This document shows positions 1 to 5,369 of a stretch of DNA of 5,417 nucleotides, in pieces (position 1 is the first letter of the stretch; the number at the start of each line of letters is the position of its first letter). Source of the stretch: an uncultured Collinsella sp. Lineage in GTDB: Bacteria; Actinomycetota; Coriobacteriia; Coriobacteriales; Coriobacteriaceae. The stretch spans positions 1 through 5,417 of the forward strand of contig URGY01000125.1 of the NCBI GenBank assembly GCA_900547505.1, written 5' to 3'. Made by a program: the position numbers and the translations under genes. The notes beneath the pieces were generated by a model. That model saw only the letters and a list, made by a program, of their open reading frames with translations, did not search any database and had not been told where the DNA came from.

Positions 1-47
1 GAGATGCAGCGTAGTCTCGTGGGCTCGGAGATGTGTATAAGAGACAG
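1..47 (+). other. Nextera/Tn5 sequencing adapter with i7 index (not genomic)
   Basis: Library adapter left in the assembly. Positions 29-47 are the 19-bp Tn5 mosaic end (AGATGTGTATAAGAGACAG). Positions 14-28 are the Nextera read-2 primer part. Positions 6-13 read GCAGCGTA, an 8-base i7 index, and 1-5 (GAGAT) are the last bases of the P7 sequence. From memory this index is N721 of the Nextera XT set. Translated in frame it gives the familiar artefact peptide MQRSLVGSEMCIRDS, which is not part of any protein. The same block lies inverted at the right end, making a 47-bp terminal inverted repeat of technical origin. Confidence 0.98.
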
Positions 48-726
48 CCCCAGCGACGTGTGGGATGGTCCCGAGGCCGACTACACGCCCGAGAGCGACG
101 ACATCCCCTGGAGCCGCGTGCCCGAGCGCAAGGTGACCATCGAGGACATCAAGTACGTGCTTTCGAGCCACTACCAGGGCACGGAGTACGACTGCTACGG
201 CAGCAAGGGCACGCCCGCTACGCGTGGCGCCTATCGCCCCATCGGCATCAATCGCAACAGCCAGCTTGCCGTGTTGCAGCTGCGCCCCTATGCGCAGCCG
301 GCCTACCGCGCCGTGCAGTGGATGGCGTTTGGCTCCAACTCGTTTAACGCGCTGGTTCCGCTGTACGCCAACGTCGAGACCATGCCCGAGTACTATGCCG
401 ACACGCAGGCTCGCGTAACGTCCGAAAACTTCTACTGGGCCAACCGCCTGATCGGCGCCCTGGCCGACGTCCGTTTCCATGAGTGCGGTCGCGCGGTCGA
501 GGATTATCAGGAGAAGGTCGGTGGCATGGGCCACAAGCAGATCCATGACGTCGATGCTGCCGTAGCCGCTCTGCCCGAGGCCGAGGTACCTGCCGAGCTT
601 GCACGCGCCAATGAGGCCTTTGCCGAGCGTGTTCGCGTGGAGACCGATGCTCTACTGGGCAAGGTGCTCTACACCACGAGCTGCGCCATGAAGAACTCCT
701 TCGCAATGAACGATAACGTGAGGTAG
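48..726 (+). CDS. C69-family dipeptidase (PepD-type), 3' part only
   Basis: Partial gene; about 226 genomic residues remain. Family C69 enzymes are Ntn-hydrolases that cleave dipeptides using an N-terminal cysteine exposed by autoprocessing. That cysteine and the N-terminal half are lost beyond the contig edge; the family usually runs to about 470-550 residues. What is seen is the typical C-terminal half: a segment around GAYRPIGINRNSQLAVLQLR at about 227-286, then a Pro/Trp-containing stretch and FNALVPLYANVETMP at about 343-387, followed by helical sequence rich in Ala and Glu. The TAG stop at 724-726 looks genuine. Codons before position 49 are adapter. Upstream context is unknown. No clear terminator follows; a short 7-bp inverted repeat overlaps the stop but lacks a T-run. 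Family call is by pattern recognition and fairly secure; substrate is unknown. Confidence 0.82.
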
Positions 727-760
727 GGATTCCCTATCGGTTGAATAGCGCTAAAACGCT

Positions 761-790
761 TTGTCGCTTTCGCTCAATCTTGGGTACAAG
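761..790 (+). promoter_or_regulatory. Possible promoter for the phasin-aarF unit
   Basis: TTGTCG at 761-766 (4 of 6 to the -35 consensus) and TACAAG at 785-790 (4 of 6 to the -10 consensus) are separated by 18 bases, and the predicted start falls about 20 bases before the ribosome binding site at 816. The 99-bp gap after the dipeptidase gene makes a separate promoter reasonable, but both boxes are weak and read-through from upstream is possible. Confidence 0.3.
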
Positions 791-815
791 AACGCCAATG
801 CAGTTGTTTGTGATT

Positions 816-820
816 GGAGA
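816..820 (+). promoter_or_regulatory. Ribosome binding site deciding the phasin start
   Basis: GGAGA lies 5 bases before ATG 826 and 11 before ATG 832. A longer reading from TTG 814 is rejected because the Shine-Dalgarno would sit inside its first codons. Confidence 0.7.
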
Positions 821-825
821 CAACC

Positions 826-1242
826 ATGGTTATGAAACTCGATCAGCTTGTTAACGGCGCCATCAACGTGGGCTTCGGCGCCGCCGCTGTTGCCGTCGAG
901 GGTAGCAAGAAGGTCCTCGACGACCTTAATACCAAGGGCGAGCAGGTGCGCAAGGACGCAGGCGCCCCCGATATCGCCCGCAGTGTGTCCGACATGTTCG
1001 AGCAGGCCGGTGGCACCATCTCCGACCTGACCGAGCGTCTGGGTATGCAGGGCGAGACCGCGGCCCAGCGCGTGCTTGACGAGCTCATCCTTGCCCGCGT
1101 CCGCGTCATGACCGCCCCCGAGCGCACGGCCTTCCTGGCTCATGTGCGCGACATCGTCGATTCGGTCGAGGACAACGTGACCTCGGTGCCCGTCGAGTCT
1201 GTTGAGCCCGACGATGCGAAGGATACCGAAGAGGCCGAGTAG
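826..1242 (+). CDS. Phasin-like small helical protein upstream of AarF kinase
   Basis: A 138-residue protein resembling the phasin / PhaF-type family often annotated as polyhydroxyalkanoate synthesis regulator. Seen: a short Ala/Val-rich amphipathic start (residues 8-25, with GFGAAAVAVEG), a Lys/Glu-rich helical stretch (27-45), heptad-like helices at about 50-115 including DMFEQAGGTISDLTERLGM and the ending APERTAFLAHVRDIVDSVE, and an acidic tail of Glu, Asp and Pro (121-138). There is no signal peptide or full membrane helix, so it is probably cytoplasmic or peripheral to membrane or lipid. From family knowledge, similar phasin-like genes often sit beside AarF/UbiB kinase genes in anaerobic Gram-positives, and here the kinase starts 8 bp downstream. 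No PHA synthase is in the window, so granule binding should not be assumed. A partner or membrane-adaptor role for the kinase is inference. ATG 832 is an alternative start. Confidence 0.72.
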   Translation: MVMKLDQLVNGAINVGFGAAAVAVEGSKKVLDDLNTKGEQVRKDAGAPDIARSVSDMFEQAGGTISDLTERLGMQGETAAQRVLDELILARVRVMTAPERTAFLAHVRDIVDSVEDNVTSVPVESVEPDDAKDTEEAE

Positions 1243-1250
1243 CAGCGCAG

Positions 1251-3014
1251 ATGGCAGATTCCACCACCGATTACAACAATCTAGATCCCTTGGGTGACGA
1301 GGCGGCGGTTGTCGATGAGGTCGACGCCGCCGTCTCGGGCGCTCGCAAGAAGCCGCGCGCTGTCGATATGGTCCCCGAGGAGCCCGACGCGATGGCGCCG
1401 GACGAGGAATACCAGCTCACGCCGGCGGGTCGCCGCGAGCGCATCGGGCAGATTGTTCGCCTGGTCAAAAAGTACCGCGTGTGGGACAACCTCACGCCGG
1501 TTCGTTTGCGCCGCCTGCTCGAGGAACTCGGCCCCATGTTCGTTAAGATGGGGCAGATTCTGGCCAACCGGTCCGAGATTCTGCCGCAACGCTTTTGCGA
1601 CGAGCTGCGTCGTCTGCGCTCCGACGTGGAGCCGGTGCCGTACGAGGTCGTACTCAGTTGTCTGGAAGAAGAATACGGCCTGCGCCTGGGGGAGATGTTC
1701 GATGCGATCGACCCCAATCCGCTCGGTAGCGCATCGCTCGCGCAGGTGCACCGCGCTCGTCTGGTGACGGGCGAGGACGTGGCCGTCAAGGTGCAGCGCC
1801 CCGGTGCACAGCAGGTTATGGCACAGGACATCGATATCATCCGCTCGGTGGTGCGTATCGTTTCCAAGTTCGTCAACACCGATCAATTCGTTGACCTGCA
1901 CGGCGTAGTCGAGGAGCTGTGGACCTCGTTTCGCGAGGAGACCAACTTTTTGGCCGAGGCCAAAAACCTCAACGACTTCTACGAGTTCCATAAGAGCGTT
2001 CATGGCGTGACGTGTCCTAAATCCTATCTGGACCTGTGCACCGAACACGTGGTGGTTATGGACTACGTCGACGGCATTTCGATCGCCGATCCTGAACGCT
2101 TGGTGGCCGAGGGCTATGACTTGGAAAAGATCGGTGCCGCAATCGTCGAGGATTACTCGACGCAGGTGCTCGATGACGGCTTTTTCCATGCCGACCCGCA
2201 TGCGGGAAACATTATTCTCAAGGACGGCATCGTTTACTTTATCGACTTGGGCATGGTCGGGCGCATGTCGAGCCACGACCGCGGTATTGTCAAGGACATG
2301 ATTTTCGCCGTGGCCGAGGGTGACGTGCCCAAGCTCAAGGACTCGCTCATGCGCTTTGCCGTGACGCGCGGCGATTCTGCCGAGCTCGATCATTCGGCCT
2401 TTTTGTCCGATCTTGACTTTATCGTGGCTGACTTTGCGGGCCTCGACCTGAAGGATCTGGATATCGGCGAGTTTTTGACCTCGCTGCTAAACCTGGCGCG
2501 CAAAAACGATGTTGAGCTGCCGAGCGTGGTGACGATGTTCGCGCGCGGCATGGTGACGCTCGAGGGTTTGCTGACCGAGTACATGCCCAACGTCAACATG
2601 ATCCAGATCATCCAAACGCACATTAAAAACGAGAAAAGCACCTATGCGCGTGTGCGCGATATGGGACGCGATCTTGCCGCGAGCAGCTATCGCGCGGCAA
2701 AAGGCTCGCTCGAGGCGGCCGAGTATCTGGGCTTGGCTTCGCGCATGCTCACGCGCGGCCAGCTTAAGGTGAACACGCAGATCATGAGCAGCGATAAGGC
2801 GCTGCGACAGCTGGGCGGAATTATCGACCGCATGTCGATGGCTATCGTTATCGCCGGCCTGTTTATCGGTTCGTCGGTGGTGTACTACGCACGCATCGAG
2901 CCGGTTGTGTTTGGTATCCCGGTCATTGGCTTTATGGGCTACGTGAGCGCGCTGGTGCTGGCGCTTATGCTGGGCCGCAATATCTGGCTCAACAGCCACG
3001 GCGGCAAGCGCTAG
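1251..3014 (+). CDS. aarF: AarF/UbiB/ABC1-family atypical protein kinase-like ATPase
   Basis: A 587-residue member of the UbiB/COQ8/ABC1 family, membrane-associated atypical kinases or ATPases that support isoprenoid-lipid (quinone) pathways in other organisms. Residues 1-60 are an acidic, probably disordered tail. The family-defining KxGQ motif is K99-M-G-Q102. The nucleotide loop is PLGSASLAQVH (157-167), the ATP-binding lysine is K180 in VAVKVQRP, and a likely paired glutamate lies in the helix at 221-240. The catalytic loop is HADPHAGN (313-320; D315, N320) and the metal-binding aspartate is D332 in the DLG motif. Two hydrophobic segments at about 529-546 and 551-574 look like a C-terminal membrane hairpin, typical of bacterial members. 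The motif set is complete, so it should be active. The first alanine of the family's Ala-rich loop is glycine here (G159). ATG 1251 follows the phasin stop by 8 bp with no good Shine-Dalgarno, suggesting translational coupling. Its substrate is unknown; a ubiquinone role is unlikely in an anaerobic actinobacterium. Confidence 0.95.
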   Translation: MADSTTDYNNLDPLGDEAAVVDEVDAAVSGARKKPRAVDMVPEEPDAMAPDEEYQLTPAGRRERIGQIVRLVKKYRVWDNLTPVRLRRLLEELGPMFVKMGQILANRSEILPQRFCDELRRLRSDVEPVPYEVVLSCLEEEYGLRLGEMFDAIDPNPLGSASLAQVHRARLVTGEDVAVKVQRPGAQQVMAQDIDIIRSVVRIVSKFVNTDQFVDLHGVVEELWTSFREETNFLAEAKNLNDFYEFHKSVHGVTCPKSYLDLCTEHVVVMDYVDGISIADPERLVAEGYDLEKIGAAIVEDYSTQVLDDGFFHADPHAGNIILKDGIVYFIDLGMVGRMSSHDRGIVKDMIFAVAEGDVPKLKDSLMRFAVTRGDSAELDHSAFLSDLDFIVADFAGLDLKDLDIGEFLTSLLNLARKNDVELPSVVTMFARGMVTLEGLLTEYMPNVNMIQIIQTHIKNEKSTYARVRDMGRDLAASSYRAAKGSLEAAEYLGLASRMLTRGQLKVNTQIMSSDKALRQLGGIIDRMSMAIVIAGLFIGSSVVYYARIEPVVFGIPVIGFMGYVSALVLALMLGRNIWLNSHGGKR

Positions 3015-3065
3015 AGGCTGCGACCGTCACCGCATTTTCCTATCGCAAACAATAGCTTTTACCTT

Positions 3066-3093
3066 GGGCTTCGCCTGTGTGCGGGGCCCTTTT
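3066..3093 (+). terminator. Rho-independent terminator after aarF
   Basis: A 9-bp stem (3066-3074 with 3081-3089, two G-T wobbles) closes a 6-base loop (CTGTGT) and is followed directly by TTTT at 3090-3093. It lies 51 bases past the aarF stop, the right place to end the phasin-aarF transcript. The T-run is short, so efficiency may be moderate. Confidence 0.75.
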
Positions 3094-3120
3094 GCGTGAT
3101 ACCATTTTGACGGTAATAAT
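3092..3120 (+). promoter_or_regulatory. Likely promoter of the riboswitch-DUF4430 transcript
   Basis: AATAAT at 3115-3120 matches the -10 consensus at 5 of 6 positions, and TTGCGT at 3092-3097 keeps the TTG core of a -35 box with a 17-base spacer. The predicted start near 3127 falls just before the first riboswitch stem at 3131, which supports the call. The -35 box overlaps the T-run of the preceding terminator. Confidence 0.6.
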
Positions 3121-3130
3121 CGATGGCCTA

Positions 3131-3301
3131 GATGGTGGTGCGGAGACGCACGAACGCGCGGTTTTCCTGCGCGTTTGGGAGAATCGGGGTGCAAGTCCCC
3201 GGCTGTACCAGTAACCGTAATTCCTCTTGACTCGGGATATTCGCGTCGCAGATCGGACGGCGCGCCTGAGCCGTTAAGGTTAAGTCGGATCGCCTCCCAT
3301 C
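3131..3301 (+). promoter_or_regulatory. Cobalamin (B12) riboswitch
   Basis: The conserved core is plain: GGGAGAATC at 3177-3185, GGGGTGCAAGTCCCC at 3186-3200 (a G/C stem with the TGCAAGT L5 loop), then GCTGTACCAGTAACCGTAA at 3202-3220, close to the family consensus of GCTG, CC and GTAA elements. Supporting stems: GTGCG/CGCAC with a GAGA tetraloop (3138-3151); a 7-bp hairpin at 3153-3175; 3213-3220 with 3274-3281 (one mismatch); ACGGC/GCCGT (3257-3261 with 3270-3274); and GATGG 3131-3135 with CCATC 3297-3301 closing the domain. AAGTCGGATCGCCTCCC at 3282-3298 resembles the 3' B12 box. Cobalamin riboswitches usually switch expression off when B12 is plentiful. It lies between a promoter and the DUF4430 gene on the same strand. 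Exact ends and subclass are uncertain. Confidence 0.92.
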
Positions 3302-3305
3302 TTGC

Positions 3306-3337
3306 ATGCGGCTGCGGCTTTTGCCGCCGGTGTGCAT
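3306..3337 (+). other. Strong hairpin between riboswitch and start codon
   Basis: An inner GCGGC/GCCGC stem (3314-3318 with 3323-3327, TTTT loop) extends through wobbles and two single-base bulges to ATGCG/TGCAT at 3306-3310 with 3333-3337. No T-run follows, so it is not a standard terminator. It sits five bases past the riboswitch and 15 bases before the Shine-Dalgarno, so it may belong to the expression platform. Confidence 0.5.
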
Positions 3338-3352
3338 AGGGCTCTGGAGGGA

Positions 3353-3358
3353 AGGAGG
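3353..3358 (+). promoter_or_regulatory. Perfect Shine-Dalgarno for ATG 3365
   Basis: AGGAGG lies 6 bases before ATG 3365, an ideal arrangement that favours this start over the upstream TTG at 3302, which would overlap the riboswitch end. GGAGG within it is complementary to CCTCC at 3293-3297 in the B12-box-like segment. Confidence 0.85.
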
Positions 3359-3364
3359 ACCCCG

Positions 3365-5350
3365 ATGGGGGAACTCGAGCGCAACATACGCGATGACGTG
3401 GGGCAGCCTCAAGGCAACGCTCCAAGTACAGACAGTAGGAGACAAATGGATATGTTTGTGGACGAGCGCCAGCGCGTCTCGCATCGCCGTGGCGCAATTG
3501 CGCGCGGCGTAGCCAAGCGCGGCCTGGTGGCATTCCTGGCCTTCGCGATGGCCTTTGGCACCACGCCGGCTCAGCTGTGGGCCGAGGGCGCCGAGGGCAT
3601 TGCCGAGGCTGTGGCTCAGACGGCACCGCCTGCCGAGAACGGCTCTGGTGAGTCCGCGGCAAGCCCTGCTGCCGACCTCAATGCGAGCGGCGAGGTGGCG
3701 AATGGGGGCACTGCCGAGCAAGATGCCGCCGCGACAGCTTCGGGCCCTACCGACAAGACTGAGGACGATAGCGCTGCCGGCAATGAGGCGTCGGCTGCAT
3801 CGACGTCCGATACCTCGAAGCAGGACGCCGCCGTTGTCTCTGCCGCTGGAGAGGCCAAGGCTCAGCCTGCCAAGGCCGAGAGCCAGGATGTCTCCGCCAC
3901 GTGCTCCGTCGTCGGCACCGATGCCAAGGGCGCCCAGCAGACCTGGGCCGCCGCCCAGCGGATCACGCTGAAGGAGGGCTCGACCGCGGCCGACCTCTCC
4001 GAGCAGCTCTTCAAGCAGGCCGGCCTCAAGGCCGACTACGACCCCAACGGCACCTGGGGCTGGGCGCTCAACACGATCACGTCGCCCTTCGATAGGGACC
4101 GCAAGCTCGGCTACGACTCGGCGACCGGCGCGTACTGGCAGCTGTTCGTCAACGGCAGCGCCTCCGAGGCCGGCGCGGGCGGCTACACGCTCAAGGACGG
4201 CGACTCCGTCGTCTGGTGCTACTCGAAGTACGGCGACCCCGCGCCCGAGCAGGTTTCCGTCACGATGGAGATTATTGGCAAAAAGGCCGAGATAGCTCAG
4301 CGTTGGACGAGCCCTTCGACCCAGGTGTTTGCTAAGGGCACGTCGATTAAGGATGCCTCTGCTGCTTACTTCGATGCCCTTGGCATAAAGTCAAAAATGT
4401 ACGACCAATTTGGCTATTGGGGCGTCTATAGTCTCGTATCTCCGCTTGATGGCATCGAGCTGTCGGGTGCATGGTCGTTCTTTGTCAACGGCGTTCCTGG
4501 GTCTCAGCTCGATAGCGATTATGTGCTCAAGTCTGGCGACAAAATCGTTTGGGCTTTTGCTCCCGGCGATACTGTGCCCGGCGTCGACAGTGTTGTTGTT
4601 GACCCGGGTGCCTCACGTCCTAACTGGGATAGCGATTGGCCTGGTTATACGAGCGCCGACAAAGTAACCGACGCTCCTGTGCCCACGAAAGACGCTGAGG
4701 CAAAATGGGTGAGCGAGCTCAAAGGCTCGAACGAATGGAGCAAGGGTATTTCCGACCCGTTGCTGGTCGGTGACTACCTCTACGTGGCCGTTGGTTCCAA
4801 GCTGCTCAAGAAAGATGTCGACACGGGTGAGACCGTTGCCGAATCGCCTTTGGCGGCAAAGATCGATTCGACCTCGCGTATGGTATACACTGGCGGCGTG
4901 ATGCTCGTGCCGCTTTCGAGCGGTCGCCTGCAGGCGCTGACGGTTGATGCTCTGGCGACGGTTTGGGTAACCGATGAGTTGCCTGCTGGCCCCGATGGTG
5001 CTCAGCAGTCTCTTGCGTCCATTACGGTTCGTGACGGCTTTGCCTACTTTGGGACGGCATCGGCCAGCTGGTCCGACTCGAGCGACGGCTACCTGCTCTG
5101 CGTGCGCATCTCTGATGGCAAGGTTATGTGGCAGCATAAGAACGAGAACAGCAAGGGCTATTACTGGGCCGGCTTGGCGTTCTCGGGCAATTATGGCGTC
5201 ATCGCAGATGATTCCGGTACGGTGAGCACGGTCGACCCCGAAACTGGAAAGACCGTTGCGTCGCTCAAGATTGCCGAGCGCGTGCGCACGACGGTGCTGG
5301 TCGATGGATCGATTGCCTATGTCGTGAGCGCCGATGGCGTTTTGCATTAG
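3365..5350 (+). CDS. Secreted tandem-DUF4430, beta-propeller protein under B12 riboswitch control (probably truncated)
   Basis: A 661-residue reading. Residues 40-53 are basic, 54-65 (LVAFLAFAMAFG) form a signal-peptide core with likely cleavage after LWA at 73, and 75-175 is a low-complexity Ala/Ser/Glu/Asp/Thr linker. Two DUF4430 repeats follow: about 177-288 and 297-402. Each carries the W-x-x-FVNG element (W258-G264; W370-G376) and the Y-x-L-K-x-GD-x-x-V-W element (Y274-W284; Y386-W396). DUF4430 is related to the C-terminal cobalamin-binding domain of transcobalamin and intrinsic factor. Residues 445-661 hold four to five PQQ-like propeller strands with repeating DG/TG turns (VDTGETV, SDGKVMWQ, PETGKTV). 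No LPXTG or lipobox is seen, so it is released or held by the missing C-terminus. With the riboswitch, a role in corrinoid capture is the best inference; ligand binding is unproven. TAG 5348-5350 ends it mid-blade and the frame stays open afterwards. ATG 3446 or 3452 are alternative starts. Confidence 0.88.
   Translation: MGELERNIRDDVGQPQGNAPSTDSRRQMDMFVDERQRVSHRRGAIARGVAKRGLVAFLAFAMAFGTTPAQLWAEGAEGIAEAVAQTAPPAENGSGESAASPAADLNASGEVANGGTAEQDAAATASGPTDKTEDDSAAGNEASAASTSDTSKQDAAVVSAAGEAKAQPAKAESQDVSATCSVVGTDAKGAQQTWAAAQRITLKEGSTAADLSEQLFKQAGLKADYDPNGTWGWALNTITSPFDRDRKLGYDSATGAYWQLFVNGSASEAGAGGYTLKDGDSVVWCYSKYGDPAPEQVSVTMEIIGKKAEIAQRWTSPSTQVFAKGTSIKDASAAYFDALGIKSKMYDQFGYWGVYSLVSPLDGIELSGAWSFFVNGVPGSQLDSDYVLKSGDKIVWAFAPGDTVPGVDSVVVDPGASRPNWDSDWPGYTSADKVTDAPVPTKDAEAKWVSELKGSNEWSKGISDPLLVGDYLYVAVGSKLLKKDVDTGETVAESPLAAKIDSTSRMVYTGGVMLVPLSSGRLQALTVDALATVWVTDELPAGPDGAQQSLASITVRDGFAYFGTASASWSDSSDGYLLCVRISDGKVMWQHKNENSKGYYWAGLAFSGNYGVIADDSGTVSTVDPETGKTVASLKIAERVRTTVLVDGSIAYVVSADGVLH
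3437..3442 (+). promoter_or_regulatory. Second Shine-Dalgarno inside the DUF4430 ORF
   Basis: AGGAGA lies 9 bases before in-frame ATG 3452 and 3 before ATG 3446. Starting at 3452 would shorten the region before the signal-peptide core from 53 to 24 residues, which is more usual for a Sec signal. The site could be the true start or a secondary one. Confidence 0.45.
3890..4252 (+). other. Codon-usage block covering the first DUF4430 domain
   Basis: Of 121 codons from V176 to Q296, only two (GAT for D186 and D243) end in A or T. In the next 56 codons, V297 to W352, 23 end in A or T. The left edge follows a run using GCT, CCT, GGA and GAT. The block matches the first DUF4430 domain almost exactly, so it looks like an inserted or recombined domain. 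Confidence 0.8.
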
Positions 5351-5369
5351 CTTTCGGTTGGAACGGACG
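5351..5369 (+). other. Open reading frame continuing past the TAG to the genomic edge
   Basis: Reading on in the DUF4430 frame after TAG gives L-S-V-G-T-D. With the residues before the stop, the pattern is ADGVLH-stop-LSVGTD, the normal run of a propeller strand into its next turn. Only 19 genomic bases remain, so the true end of the gene is not in this window. Confidence 0.6.

Noticed and set aside
1..47. Terminal inverted repeat suggesting a transposon end
   Set aside because: It is the Tn5 mosaic end plus Illumina primer and index, from library preparation, and no transposase gene is present.
722..738. Short inverted repeat over the dipeptidase stop codon
   Set aside because: The stem is 7 bp with a 3-base loop and no T-run follows, so a terminator is not supported.
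1281..2393. A 370-codon minus-strand ORF inside aarF
   Set aside because: The plus strand encodes a kinase with every conserved motif in order; the antisense frame is His/Arg/Val-rich shadow sequence.
3302..3364. Extension of the DUF4430 protein to TTG 3302
   Set aside because: It would start at the edge of the riboswitch, has no Shine-Dalgarno, and would translate through the hairpin and the perfect AGGAGG site.
3483..3530. Tat (twin-arginine) signal from the Arg-Arg in SHRRGAIARG
   Set aside because: The RR pair lies about 12 residues before the hydrophobic core and lacks the S/T-RR-x-F-L-K pattern, so a Sec signal is more likely.
3027..3721. Long minus-strand ORFs of about 200 codons across the riboswitch region
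   Set aside because: They run antisense through a structured RNA and the signal-peptide coding region, are rich in Arg, Pro, Ala and Ser as expected for shadow frames in GC-rich DNA, and match no family I know.
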